Shown: positions 1 through 8,703, counted from the first letter of the stretch. The stretch is DNA of 64,000 nt from Burkholderiaceae bacterium (GCA_018261755.1 JAGTRJ010000004.1:32307-96306); one strand, 5' to 3'. Numbers and translations are program-made. The notes: generated by a model from the letters alone, not told the origin.

Positions 1-1589
1 TCGCCTGTGCCGTTATATCGTGGATACTGCGGATGCCGACAAACCGGCAACGTGCGCAGCACAGACCCTGTCGATTTATCGCGCTTGTTGTACACCAGTT
101 GTTCCGGCGCCCGATTGTTTTCAACCCAGTTTGTGATGGCATCGAACCAATTTACGTCCGTCAACTTCTCGCCATCTGTGTGACTTCCGCCGGGAACGAC
201 AAAGAAACGGGTGTGGTTTGACGGATCCGTCAGGCCCAGTCCGGCAGTCATGCCAATCATTGTGGAATAATTTCTGACGTGATCATTAAACGATGTCAGG
301 TTGTCGGATCCGTCGTGCCAGGAGATCAATTTCCGGCCGGACGCAATGTAGGCGGCCACCCGGCTTTTATCTGGAGCCGCGCCGATGGTGCGCATTCCGT
401 ATTGAAAAATCGGGTAATCATGATTCAGGTTGAACGACTGCTGCTTTGCCAACTCGCTAAACCATGACGGATCGCCCGTTGCCAGCACGGCATTCCCGCC
501 GCCCAGCACGCCAAAATACACGACGTGCGGATACCAGTCCGTCCAGTTATAGCCCGAATAGACCGTTGTGTCATCCGCAAGCTTTATATCCGAAGTCACG
601 GCTTTAACCGTCTGCACTTGTTCTGCGGTCAAGCATTTCGCCGGATCCGAATCCGCGGTCGGTTGACCGCACTGCAACGAGCCCACATCGAAATGGCACG
701 CAGACTGGTTGGCAATCATTCCGTCGGTCACGCCGTCAAGTGCATCGCACGCGGCAATGGCAGCCGCAGTAACAGCTTGCCACTGCGTTGCGGAAGGCAT
801 CGCCGTCGTCCCGTTGCGGGAACCCAAATTCATCCAACCCACCGTCTGGCCCGTGACGTCCATGCCCATGCAACCCGAAACGATCCCGTCATATTCGTCA
901 GGCCAGCGATCTGCGGCCATATAAGCATTTCGTCCACCGTTGGAGCAACCATTGAAATACGTCCGCTCTGGAAATTTTCCATAGAATATTTTTGCCAATT
1001 CCTTCGCCAGCTTGCGCGTCGTTTCAAGCGCCTTATATGCATAGTCTTCGGCTGACGCGACACCCTCTTTCGTTCCGTCGGCCCACACCAGTGGCGCCGC
1101 CTGCGACGGAACGGATGAACGATTCCCGCCATTTGACGCGGCATACACAGAAAGCCCGTCCTTCAGGGCGATATTCATGCTGGCGATCGCGCCGGTCGCT
1201 GCATCCGTTGTGATTGCAGACGTAATCTTTCCATCGAGCCCGCCTCCGCCTTGCTGCCAAAGCCTACCGGACCAATTCGCCGGAAGATCGATCTCCATGT
1301 CCAGATAGGGAGACCGGGTTGCGCTCACCTGGCAGAAAGCGGGATAGCCTGCCGAAGCGTCGTACCACCGGGTCGATGTAATGGTCACGTCGTCTATGGT
1401 TGTGCCATTCAGACTGGCGCAGCTTGCCGCGAGCCGCGTCGGATTGGTCGAGAAGCTGCCGCCTCCGCAGCCCGCCATCAACAACGAGCCGATAAGCGCA
1501 GCGCCTCGCATCAACCGAACTGTCCAATGCCTAGCGAGCCGGGCGGTTTCAAGGTCATTAATGATGTTCGATGATTTCATGGCTTTCAT
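1..1589 (-). CDS. Tannase/feruloyl esterase family lipoprotein, partial (C-terminus off the left edge)
   Basis: An uninterrupted minus-strand reading frame of about 529 codons runs off the left edge. It looks like a secreted tannase/feruloyl esterase that cleaves ester bonds in plant phenolics. Visible signs are a lipobox (LMAGC) followed by a Gly/Ser stretch near residue 40, the family nucleophile motif GCSNGGR with its Ser near residue 215, and late Asp- and His-bearing segments (WHDGSDNLTS and GGSHTDG) that probably complete the catalytic triad. The family is usually about 550 residues, so little is missing. The start at 1589 gives a long n-region before the signal peptide; ATG at 1580 or 1511 are alternatives and no strong ribosome site decides. 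A LysR-gene remnant lies divergently upstream. Confidence 0.85.
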   Translation of the reverse strand, partial: MKAMKSSNIINDLETARLARHWTVRLMRGAALIGSLLMAGCGGGSFSTNPTRLAASCASLNGTTIDDVTITSTRWYDASAGYPAFCQVSATRSPYLDMEIDLPANWSGRLWQQGGGGLDGKITSAITTDAATGAIASMNIALKDGLSVYAASNGGNRSSVPSQAAPLVWADGTKEGVASAEDYAYKALETTRKLAKELAKIFYGKFPERTYFNGCSNGGRNAYMAADRWPDEYDGIVSGCMGMDVTGQTVGWMNLGSRNGTTAMPSATQWQAVTAAAIAACDALDGVTDGMIANQSACHFDVGSLQCGQPTADSDPAKCLTAEQVQTVKAVTSDIKLADDTTVYSGYNWTDWYPHVVYFGVLGGGNAVLATGDPSWFSELAKQQSFNLNHDYPIFQYGMRTIGAAPDKSRVAAYIASGRKLISWHDGSDNLTSFNDHVRNYSTMIGMTAGLGLTDPSNHTRFFVVPGGSHTDGEKLTDVNWFDAITNWVENNRAPEQLVYNKRDKSTGSVLRTLPVCRHPQYPRYNGTG

Positions 1590-1659
1590 GAGGAAAATGG
1601 TTCCAGACTCACTATACAATCGCCGTAGAAAAAGCGCTATGAGAAAACTGTGGTCCGCC

Positions 1660-1838
1660 CCTTATTGTACCCGCCAGATATGCGTATGAGAGTCGTGGTA
1701 TCAATAGACTATTTTTCGCGCAGGTCGCCGCCACAAACACCGCAGGATCTTTCTGTGCACAACTGCATCAATCTGCGACTGCCAACGTATGGCAGCTTTC
1801 TTCCGTGGGAATTTGAAAAAGAAAAGCAAGAAGATGTC
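1660..1838 (+). pseudogene. Fragment of a LysR-type regulator (effector-binding domain)
   Basis: In the frame starting at 1650 the translation between about 1671 and 1835 reads like part of a LysR effector domain: a short strand, YF, then TPQDL, HNCINLRLPTYG and WEFEKE, a stretch typical of LysR proteins of the PA0477/DhmR-like type. Neither the DNA-binding N-terminus nor the remaining C-terminus is present. Such regulators usually lie divergent from the gene they control, and the neighbour is the divergent tannase gene. The homology ends close to where the tRNA-Pro-like sequence begins, suggesting a recombination junction. The limits given are approximate. Confidence 0.65.
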
Positions 1839-1878
1839 GTGCAGGGGGTAGTGAGTTTGAATCCAACCGTCCCGACCA
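1839..1878 (+). pseudogene. 3' fragment of a tRNA-Pro gene
   Basis: The sequence runs through a variable loop (GGGGTA), a T-arm (GTGAG, loop TTTGAAT) and an acceptor strand CGTCCCGACCA ending in encoded CCA. This resembles the 3' half of betaproteobacterial tRNA-Pro genes. No matching 5' acceptor strand (CGGGACG), D-arm or anticodon loop is present upstream. The 3' side of the T-stem (CCAAC) pairs badly, so the piece looks decayed. A strong terminator follows directly, as after a real tRNA gene. The 3' ends of tRNA genes are common integrase attachment sites, so this may be an island scar. Confidence 0.65.
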
Positions 1879-1890
1879 GAACAGTCATGC

Positions 1891-1930
1891 AAGGGTTGGT
1901 GATAGCATTCACCAACCCTTTTCTTTTTTG
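1891..1930 (+). terminator. Rho-independent terminator after the tRNA-Pro fragment
   Basis: A perfect 11-bp stem (AAGGGTTGGTG at 1891-1901 with CACCAACCCTT at 1910-1920) and an 8-base loop are followed by a T-rich run at 1921-1929. It probably ended the lost tRNA transcript. It lies only 10 bases before the next gene's ATG, so that gene would need read-through or an unseen promoter. Confidence 0.85.
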
Positions 1931-1939
1931 TCCCGACGC

Positions 1940-3160
1940 ATGACTTCCAGCCAGACTGGTAATGCGCCGCTCATCCTGTTCGGCGCATTCGATCGCCATA
2001 ACTTCGGCGACCTGCTGTTTCCGCATGTTGCCGCGGCACTTCTGCCGGGCAAGAATCTGCTGTTCGCCGGACTAGCGGAACGCGATTTACGCGCGTATGG
2101 CGGCCATCGCGTGGCTTCGCTGGCCAGCGTGCTGGCCGAATTCAATCACCAGCCAGTTGACCTGATGCACGTCGGCGGAGAAATCCTGACCTGTAGCGCG
2201 TGGGAAGCGGCGGCGATGCTGCTGCCGCCGGAAAATGCGCAGCTAACCATCGCGCGGCTCGATGCCAGACCGCACGAAAGGCAAGCGTGGGCGCGGCAAG
2301 TGCTGGCAACGGATGCAATGGCGCCGTATTGCCTCTCGCGTGCGCGCTGGCCGCAAATCAAGCGCGTGGTTTTCAATGCCGTTGGCGGCGTTGCGCTGGA
2401 TGGCTTGCCTGACGACATGCGCGCGGAAATCTTTGCCAGCCTGAATGCGGCCGATGCCGTTGGCGTGCGCGAGCGACAAACGCTGGCACATCTGTCGGCG
2501 GCGGACATCGCTGCGCGGCTGATGCCAGATCCGGCGGTGATGGTGGCCGAACTGTTTGCTGCGCATATCCTGCAGCGTGGCAAACAGCATGAAGTGGCGC
2601 GAATTCAGCAACGATTCGAGCACGGCTATCTCGCGCTGCAGTTCAGCGCCGATTTCGGCGACGATGCAACCCTGTCGGCAATTGCCGCACAGCTTGATCA
2701 AGCGTCGGCGGAAAGCGGGTTGGGAATCGTATTCTTCCGCGCCGGCGCCGCGCCGTGGCACGACGAACTGGGCGTTTACCGACGCTGTGCAGAACGCATG
2801 AAAATCAAGCAGACGGCGATTTTCGATTCGCTCGATCTTTGGGACATTTGCGCGCTGATTGCAGCCAGCCGCGGCTTTTGCGGCAGCAGCCTGCACGGCC
2901 GCATCGTCGCCACCGCGTTTGCCTTGCCGCGCGTCAGCCTGCTGCGCGATGCCTTCGCCGGTCACCGCAACAAGCAGGCAGCGTATGCCGCCACCTGGGA
3001 ACCGCGGACGATTGCCGGCATCACCGGAACGAGCCATCTGGCACAACATCTGTCACAGGCGTTGACAACCAGTCGGACGCTGTTGCAACAGACGGCCGAC
3101 CGGCTGGCCGCCGATTATCGACAAAGATTCAACACGTTGCGTGCAGCGCTGTCAGGCTGA
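1940..3160 (+). CDS. Polysaccharide pyruvyl transferase family protein
   Basis: This 406-residue protein belongs to the polysaccharide pyruvyl transferase family, whose members add pyruvate ketals from phosphoenolpyruvate to surface sugars. Visible features are the N-terminal GAFDRHNFGDLLFP segment, a mid-protein VGVRERQT segment and the C-terminal GFCGSSLHGRIVATAFALPRVSL motif, which carries the conserved Ser, His and Arg. The frame opens with TTG at 1928 inside a terminator T-run, so ATG at 1940 is the better start, although no clear ribosome site precedes it. No exopolysaccharide genes adjoin it. The acceptor sugar cannot be told. Confidence 0.8.
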   Translation: MTSSQTGNAPLILFGAFDRHNFGDLLFPHVAAALLPGKNLLFAGLAERDLRAYGGHRVASLASVLAEFNHQPVDLMHVGGEILTCSAWEAAAMLLPPENAQLTIARLDARPHERQAWARQVLATDAMAPYCLSRARWPQIKRVVFNAVGGVALDGLPDDMRAEIFASLNAADAVGVRERQTLAHLSAADIAARLMPDPAVMVAELFAAHILQRGKQHEVARIQQRFEHGYLALQFSADFGDDATLSAIAAQLDQASAESGLGIVFFRAGAAPWHDELGVYRRCAERMKIKQTAIFDSLDLWDICALIAASRGFCGSSLHGRIVATAFALPRVSLLRDAFAGHRNKQAAYAATWEPRTIAGITGTSHLAQHLSQALTTSRTLLQQTADRLAADYRQRFNTLRAALSG

Positions 3161-3191
3161 AGCGGGCCGGCAACATTACGGCAGGTATTTC

Positions 3192-3222
3192 AACTTCAGT
3201 TTTTTCAGCATTTGCTGAAGTT
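3192..3222. other. Hairpin after the pyruvyl transferase gene
   Basis: An 8-bp inverted repeat (AACTTCAG and CTGAAGTT) flanks a T-rich loop. It may act as a weak 3' hairpin for the upstream gene, but it lacks a trailing T-run. The rest of the 3161-3410 interval shows no gene. Confidence 0.4.
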
Positions 3223-3410
3223 CCTCATGGCGCCCCGACCCAATATCCGGATTTCACAACCATGAACTTGCACGTCAATAATTACATCGCCTCGCCACTG
3301 TGCTTCAGTGAAATCTGAATCCCGGCACAAAAAATTTCTAACCGTCTGGATGCCGCCTGAACGGCAAGCCACGGTTTTACTCGCTTGACGCCTGGCGAAG
3401 GCACAACGTC

Positions 3411-3449
3411 CATATGCGAATTCATAAACTGAATGATTGTTCATAAAAT
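3411..3449 (+). promoter_or_regulatory. Promoter with TetR-type operator upstream of the aldo/keto reductase
   Basis: This 39-bp segment matches the tetR/TRAP intergenic segment at 5283-5321 in length and spacing. It holds an imperfect 14-bp palindrome (TGAATGATTGTTCA, 3430-3443) immediately followed by a -10-like TAAAAT (3444-3449). Even the CATATGCGAAT left end is shared, which in the other copy contains the tetR start codon. The arrangement suggests that the nearby TetR protein controls both promoters. Confidence 0.65.
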
Positions 3450-3534
3450 GTCGTGACGTTATCCGCAATACCGGCGCGCTAACTGCACGCAACCATGCTC
3501 TCGAACCATCTTTACCGTGAAATGGGAAAAACGC

Positions 3535-4440
3535 ATGTCGAACATCACGAACATCACACAACGCACGACGACCTACCGTTTGGGCGATCGCATTGTGAAT
3601 CGTCTGGGCTATGGGGCAATGCAACTTTGCGGGCCGGGTGCTTTTGGCCCGCCTTCGGACCCAGATAAGGCGCGTGCCGTTTTGCAGGCAGCCGTGGCCG
3701 GCGGAATCAACCACATTGACACCTCCGACTACTATGGCCCGCACGTGACCAACCACCTGATTCGGCAATCACTCGCGCCGTATCAGGACGACCTGGTCAT
3801 AGTCACCAAGGTCGGCGCCAAACGCGGGGCGGATGGCTCATGGCATCCTGCGCTTTCGGCGGCAGAATTGACGCAAGCCGTGCACGACAATTTGCGCCAC
3901 CTTGGGCTGGAAGCGCTGGATGTCGTGAACCTGCGCAGCATGTTTGGCATGCTGGGGCCGATGGAGGGATCACTGGAACAACCGCTCTCGGTGCTGGCCG
4001 AATTGCGGCAACAAGGATTGGTGCGCCATATCGGCTTGAGCAATGTCACGGCTACCCAAATCCGGGAAGCGCGCCAGATCGTTCCGATTGTCTGTGTGCA
4101 AAACCTGTATAACCTGGCGCACCGCAGTGACGATGCATTGATTGATGCGCTCGCCCAGGACGGGATTGCTTATGTACCCTATTTTCCGCTTGGCGGCTTC
4201 AACCCGCTGCAATCAGCCATTCTGACTTATGCCGCACAGTGGCTCGACGTCACCACCATGCAAGTCGCCCTGGCCTGGTTACTGCATCGCGCTCCCAACA
4301 TCCTGCCCATTCCAGGCACCTCTTCTCCGCCCCATTTGCAGGAAAACATCGCGGCCGCAACACTCGAACTGCCGGAGGATGTGCTAGCCTACCTGGATGG
4401 CATTGCCAGCGCTGAACCACAGGACTCGTCCTCAGCTTGA
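3535..4440 (+). CDS. pdxI: Aldo/keto reductase, YdbC/PdxI-like (probable pyridoxal reductase)
   Basis: This 301-residue NADPH-dependent aldo/keto reductase closely resembles E. coli YdbC, known as the pyridoxal reductase PdxI. Shared stretches include LDVVNLRSMFG, GLVRHIGLSNVTATQ, VCVQNLYNLAHR and ALAWLLHRAPNILPIPGTSS. The Asp-Tyr-Lys part of the catalytic tetrad is visible (DTSDYYG, VTKVG), but the usual His after strand 4 is replaced by Arg (NLRS), as in YdbC. ATG at 3535 is chosen over the in-frame GTG at 3517 because a GGGA stretch lies just before it. Its promoter carries the same operator as the tetR gene, so induction by a small ligand is likely. Confidence 0.82.
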   Translation: MSNITNITQRTTTYRLGDRIVNRLGYGAMQLCGPGAFGPPSDPDKARAVLQAAVAGGINHIDTSDYYGPHVTNHLIRQSLAPYQDDLVIVTKVGAKRGADGSWHPALSAAELTQAVHDNLRHLGLEALDVVNLRSMFGMLGPMEGSLEQPLSVLAELRQQGLVRHIGLSNVTATQIREARQIVPIVCVQNLYNLAHRSDDALIDALAQDGIAYVPYFPLGGFNPLQSAILTYAAQWLDVTTMQVALAWLLHRAPNILPIPGTSSPPHLQENIAAATLELPEDVLAYLDGIASAEPQDSSSA

Positions 4441-4640
4441 AGCAAAACGCAAGACCATGGCATTCGTTCTGGCATGCAACATTGACCTGATACCAGCACT
4501 CCTGCCGCATGTATCCGGGCCAAAACAGCAATACTTTCATGGTCCACATCGGGCGTGAAGTTCCTTCGCTTCTGCTCGACTTGCCGGCCAATGCCATCGA
4601 CAAGGATTTCCGCCCACTTACCGCGCCTGGCGGTATTGCT

Positions 4641-5285
4641 TCACGGTGCGCCGCGTTCCCGCGCCACTGCCTGCAGGTAGCCGCGGCACAGCGTCAGCAG
4701 CTGGCTGCGTAGCACGTTGAGCCTCCTTTCCTGCATTCCCAATTCGAACACCGCCCTCGTGGTGCCATTCATAGCAGTCAGCAGGGTAAATGAGACATCC
4801 GGCAAATCATCGAACTGCGCATCGGTCGCGCTGGCCAGCATCGCAGTGCAGGCGTCTTGCAACTGGCTGGCTGTGCTGATGCGCAACTCGTCTGTATCCA
4901 GTTCTGCCGCGATTTTGTATAGTGCGCGCGACAAATCGGGGTTGCGGATCTTGATGTCGATAAACGCATTCACCATTCCCTCGGCCATTACCGCCATGGA
5001 TGCGTTGCGCAACTGTCTGCATGCCGCATCAAATCCGCTCACAAATTCGGTTAAATGCTGCTGAATCACGGCATACAGCAAAGCCCGCTTGTGCGGAAAA
5101 TACTGGTACATGGTGCCAACCGATACCCCGGCCCGCTCGGCCACGCGGGTCGTTGTCAGCCGATGCTCGCCATCTGTCAGCAAAACCTGAACGGTGGCTT
5201 TGAAAATGGCATCCACCGTCACTTCCGATCTGGCTTGGCGCGGCGTCTTTCTTGGCTTGAGAGCTTCAGGGTGATCAATATTCAT
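4641..5285 (-). CDS. TetR/AcrR family transcriptional regulator
   Basis: A 214-residue TetR-type repressor. Residues about 18-65 form the helix-turn-helix domain (TTTRVAERAGVSVGTMYQYFPHKRALLYAVI), and the remainder is a divergent ligand-binding and dimerisation domain. It is divergent from the TRAP-type binding-protein gene and convergent with the YdbC-like reductase. A perfect 14-bp palindrome lies 17 bases upstream of its start codon and a sister palindrome lies before the reductase, so autoregulation and control of both neighbours is the simplest reading. The 4441-4640 interval on its 3' side shows no supportable gene. Confidence 0.9.
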   Translation of the reverse strand: MNIDHPEALKPRKTPRQARSEVTVDAIFKATVQVLLTDGEHRLTTTRVAERAGVSVGTMYQYFPHKRALLYAVIQQHLTEFVSGFDAACRQLRNASMAVMAEGMVNAFIDIKIRNPDLSRALYKIAAELDTDELRISTASQLQDACTAMLASATDAQFDDLPDVSFTLLTAMNGTTRAVFELGMQERRLNVLRSQLLTLCRGYLQAVARERGAP

Positions 5286-5321
5286 ATGCGAATCTGGAAA
5301 CTGAATAATTATTCATATAAT
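5283..5321 (+). promoter_or_regulatory. Divergent tetR/TRAP-protein operator-promoter
   Basis: A perfect palindrome TGAATAATTATTCA (5302-5315) is immediately followed by a consensus -10 box TATAAT (5316-5321) reading toward the TRAP-type gene. Bound repressor would cover the promoter spacer. It matches the segment at 3411-3449 position for position with a few changes. Confidence 0.72.
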
Positions 5322-5405
5322 ACAACGACTGCCATCGCTACCGCTAAAACCGATTCGCTGCCACGAATACATTTCAGATTACCCCCACCTTTTGAAGGAA
5401 ACGCA

Positions 5406-6474
5406 ATGCCTGCCCTATCCTCGCGCATCAAGCTTCTGTTAATAACAATCGCTACATTCTTGCTGCCCACCGCGGCTTCGGCGCAAAAAGTGCTGCGCTA
5501 CTCCGACCATGAACCTCTGGGCGGAATGCGCACCAAGTTCATCAAGGAAGTGTTTTTTACGGCCATAGAACAAGAATCACAGGGCCGTCTTAAAATACAG
5601 GACCACTGGGGCGGCAAGGTTGCCGGCGCCTATGATGCCTTGCGCATCGCCGGGGAAGGCAACGCTGCCGACATGAGCATCGTCGTTCCCGAATACACGG
5701 CCAAGGAACTGCCTTTGCACCAGATTTTCAAAAGTTTCCCCACCGGGCCTAGCGGCAACAGGCAGCTCGACTTTTTCCGGCGCGTGTACGCCGAAGTGCC
5801 GGAGTTCGCCGCGGAACTGGAAAAAAAACAACGTGGTGCCCGCATTCATCGGCACCGGATACCCGGTTGCCTTTTTCAGTACCGAGCCACTGCGTGGCCT
5901 GGATGATATCCGCGGACAGAAATGGCGCTCGGCCAGTTTCTGGCACCGTGATTTCCTGCGCAACGCCAGCGCCACCCCTGTTTCGATGCCATGGAGCGTA
6001 GAAATCGTCAACGCTCTGCGCGCCAACAGCTTGAACGGCCTGATGGTCAACGTGGATAGCGGCTACATGCTCAAGGTGCATGAAGTCGCGCCCCATGTCC
6101 TGCTATCGAAGGAACTGTGGCTGGGGCACGTTTATTTGCTGGTCATGAACCGCGACACCTGGAACGCGTTGGCGCCAGCCGATCGGGATGCGATCCAACG
6201 CGCAGCCGAGCGCGCCTACCGCACCCTGGGCCAGGTGATGGATAGCAGCTTCGATGAGCAAGTGGCGACCTTGAAGCAACATGGCGCTACCGTCCGCATT
6301 CTGAAGGCAGCCGAAGTGCATGACTGGCAAACGGCCACCCGGCATCAGAAAGTTCAGGCTGACTGGGCAAAGAAACAGGAAGAGCAAGGCGGAAAAATGG
6401 TCGCAGCCGTGCTGGCAAAAGTCAGCGCCATCCTGCGTGAAAGCATGCCGCCAGCGCCGCACGCAGCGGAGTAA
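5406..6474 (+). pseudogene. TRAP-type (DctP-like) substrate-binding protein, frameshifted at an A8 run
   Basis: A periplasmic dicarboxylate-type TRAP binding protein of about 355 residues is split over two frames. The first part has a ribosome site (AAGGA), a signal peptide ending TAASA and the DctP-like start VLRYSDHEP. At a run of eight A bases (5821-5828) the frame is lost. Removing one A restores NNVVPAFIGTGYPVAFF and joins the second part, which is intact to its stop at 6474. This could be a sequencing error, a real mutation, or a slippery site read by polymerase slippage. No DctQ or DctM membrane subunits are nearby, so it is an orphan binding protein. The tetR-linked operator controls its promoter. 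Confidence 0.82.
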
Positions 6475-6575
6475 CCAGGCTGACCGGTGCTGGCAACCCT
6501 CTGTTCCGGGCAAAGCGGAGCAAAGGGGAAGCAAAAGGCGCGATAATGGCCCATCGCCCTCACCCAAGGCATGGC

Positions 6576-7034
6576 ATGAAAACCGGAATCCCTGGCCGAC
6601 TGCTCGTCGCGACCCAGTTTGCGCTCATAGGGCTGATACTCGTCAACTGGCAGCCGGCATACAGCTTGTCATGGCCGGGAATGGTGGCGCTGGCAGCCGG
6701 TGCCGCGCTTGGTATCTGGACGCTGTTTTTCAACCGCATCGGCAATTTCAATATCCGGCCCGAACCAAAACCGGGCAGCCATCTAATCACCAACGGCCCT
6801 TACCGCACCGTCAGGCATCCGATGTATACCGCCGTCCTTCTGCTGTGCGCGGCGCCGGCGCTATCCGTTGGCACGCTGTACCAGGCAGCGTGCTGGCTGC
6901 TCCTGCTGGCGGTACTGTGGAAGAAATCGTCGGTCGAGGAGGATTTGTTGCGGCAGCAGTATCCGGACTATGCCGCCTATGCGGCCACGGCTGGACGTTT
7001 TTTGCCGCGTATGAACCTCAGCCGCAAAAAATAA
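6576..7034 (+). CDS. Isoprenylcysteine carboxyl methyltransferase (ICMT)-like membrane methyltransferase
   Basis: A 152-residue membrane protein with about four hydrophobic segments and the family SAM-binding signature: NGPYRTVRHPMYTA near residue 75, then an EEDLL...YPDYAAY segment near the C-terminus. Bacterial members methylate phospholipids or small molecules; the substrate here is unknown. ATG at 6576 is chosen over the in-frame start at 6546 because an AAGG stretch precedes it and the transmembrane part begins soon after. It converges with the MFS gene, with only four bases between their stop codons. Confidence 0.82.
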   Translation: MKTGIPGRLLVATQFALIGLILVNWQPAYSLSWPGMVALAAGAALGIWTLFFNRIGNFNIRPEPKPGSHLITNGPYRTVRHPMYTAVLLLCAAPALSVGTLYQAACWLLLLAVLWKKSSVEEDLLRQQYPDYAAYAATAGRFLPRMNLSRKK

Positions 7035-7038
7035 GGCG

Positions 7039-8655
7039 TTACCAGAACAGCGGCTGTTCGCGCAGATGGCCGCCGATGTAATGCGTGACTTTCGGCGGCC
7101 GTTCACCGATGTGGAAGGCGCGTGCCTTCTTGTAGATGTGCTTGTCGGAGGCGATTTCGCGCTCATGCTGGCGCAGGTGTTCAAGCCAGGATTCAATCAT
7201 GAAGCACTCGACCACCTTGCCCGGCTCCTCGGAATCGGTGAACATTTCCCACATGAATGCGCCATCGCGCCGGCGCAGGCGGCGCACCTGATGCAGTGCA
7301 TGGGTAAACTCTTTCAACTTGTCCGGTTCGATGATGTATTCGATCATCACCATTACTGGCCCGCGATCCATCTCGCTCTCGTCACGGAAATGCGGCGTGG
7401 TCCAGTGCACTGTCGGCGTCAGGTCTAGCACTTCCAGTTGGCCAATGCGGAATTCCCAGGTCGCCGCCATGCCAACCATTGCGCCGATGGCCGCAAGCGT
7501 GAGCGACATCGGGATGCCGATCCAGGATGCAACCTGGCCCCAGATCGCGCTGCCGACCGCCATCCCGCCCATGAATACCACCCAGAAGAATGCCAGCCCA
7601 CGCGCGCGCACCCAGGCCGGCAAAGCCACCTGCGCCGCTGCCATCGACGATGAAATCACGCTGATCCACGCCATGCCGGAAAAGAACATGGCCGCGATGC
7701 CGGCCGCAATGCTGCCGCTGTGCGCCAGTACCAGCATGGCGCCGGCAAACAGCGCGGTCGAGCCGCGCAACAGCTTGTCGCGCGATATCCGCAGCCGCAG
7801 ATGCGGCAGCACGAAAGCGCCGGCAATGGCGCCCGTGCCAAGCGCGGCCAGAAACAGGCCGTAAGTGTCTGCGCCGCCACCGAGGCCATGCCGCACCAAG
7901 AGCGGAATCAGCGCCCAGGAAGCGCTGGCAAAAATCACAAAGGCGCCAACCCGTACCAGAATTGTGCGCAATTCCGGCGCATTGCGCGCATAGCGCATGC
8001 CGGCGCGCAATGCGCCCACCAGACGCTCAGCCGGCAGTTCGCCGTCAGTCGTCTTCCGGTGCCAGCCATACAGCGCGACGATAACTGCGCCGAAGGAAAT
8101 GGCATTGAGCACGAATACCACCCCCGGGCCGGTCGCGGCGATGATCAAGCCTGCCAGCGCCGGGCCGACCGCGCGCGACACATTGACCCCGACCGAATTC
8201 AGGCTGACCGCGCCCTGTATTTCTTCGCGCGGCACCAGTTCGGGGATAATCGCGCCCCAGGCCGGCATCATCATGCCGGAACCGATACCAAGCGCAAACG
8301 TGAATACCAGCAATATCGTGGCATTGGCGGCGCCAGTCAGCGTGAACAGGCCAAGGAATCCGGCTGCCAGCCCCATCCAGATCTGGGTTGCGATCAAATA
8401 GGTGCGGCGGTCTAGGATGTCGGCCAGCGCGCCCGCCGGCAGGGCCAGCAGAAAAACGGGGAAGGTCGTGGCCGCCTGCACCAGCGCCACCATCAGCGGG
8501 TCGGGCGCGAGCGAGGTCATCAGCCAGCCGGCGCCGACTTCATGCATCCAGGTGCCGACATTGGAAAACAGCGACGCAATCCAGATCTTGCGGAAGATCG
8601 GATGGCGCAGAGGCCACCAGAGCGCGGTGTTGGCGATTGGTCTTGGCTTCGTCAT
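7039..8655 (-). CDS. MFS transporter with C-terminal monooxygenase-like (ABM) domain
   Basis: A 538-residue protein. Residues about 15-405 form a twelve-helix major facilitator transporter of the EntS/DUF894 type, with the loop motif GALADILDRR between helices 2 and 3. After the last helix a soluble domain of about 100 residues (VMVMIEYIIEPDKLKEF...GAFMWEMFTDSEEPGKVVECFMIESWLEHLRQHER) resembles the ferredoxin-like antibiotic biosynthesis monooxygenase (ABM) fold. This fusion is known in proteobacteria but its substrate is not. ATG at 8655 is preferred to the in-frame TTG at 8667. It is divergent from the nitroreductase gene. Confidence 0.85.
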   Translation of the reverse strand: MTKPRPIANTALWWPLRHPIFRKIWIASLFSNVGTWMHEVGAGWLMTSLAPDPLMVALVQAATTFPVFLLALPAGALADILDRRTYLIATQIWMGLAAGFLGLFTLTGAANATILLVFTFALGIGSGMMMPAWGAIIPELVPREEIQGAVSLNSVGVNVSRAVGPALAGLIIAATGPGVVFVLNAISFGAVIVALYGWHRKTTDGELPAERLVGALRAGMRYARNAPELRTILVRVGAFVIFASASWALIPLLVRHGLGGGADTYGLFLAALGTGAIAGAFVLPHLRLRISRDKLLRGSTALFAGAMLVLAHSGSIAAGIAAMFFSGMAWISVISSSMAAAQVALPAWVRARGLAFFWVVFMGGMAVGSAIWGQVASWIGIPMSLTLAAIGAMVGMAATWEFRIGQLEVLDLTPTVHWTTPHFRDESEMDRGPVMVMIEYIIEPDKLKEFTHALHQVRRLRRRDGAFMWEMFTDSEEPGKVVECFMIESWLEHLRQHEREIASDKHIYKKARAFHIGERPPKVTHYIGGHLREQPLFW

Positions 8656-8703
8656 GCAGTCTGGCAAACGCGTGAATTGAATGCTTGCAAGTGGCTCGCG
8701 GCT

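Noticed and set aside
1264..1527. Minus-strand ORF of 87 codons inside the tannase gene
   Set aside because: It is out of frame with the tannase reading frame, which is open over the whole region and carries the catalytic motifs.
1839..1878. A functional tRNA-Pro gene
   Set aside because: No 5' acceptor strand, D-arm or anticodon arm is found upstream, and the T-stem is mispaired.
4509..4712. Plus-strand ORF of 67 codons between the reductase and tetR
   Set aside because: No ribosome site or family similarity, and it runs into the 3' end of tetR on the other strand.
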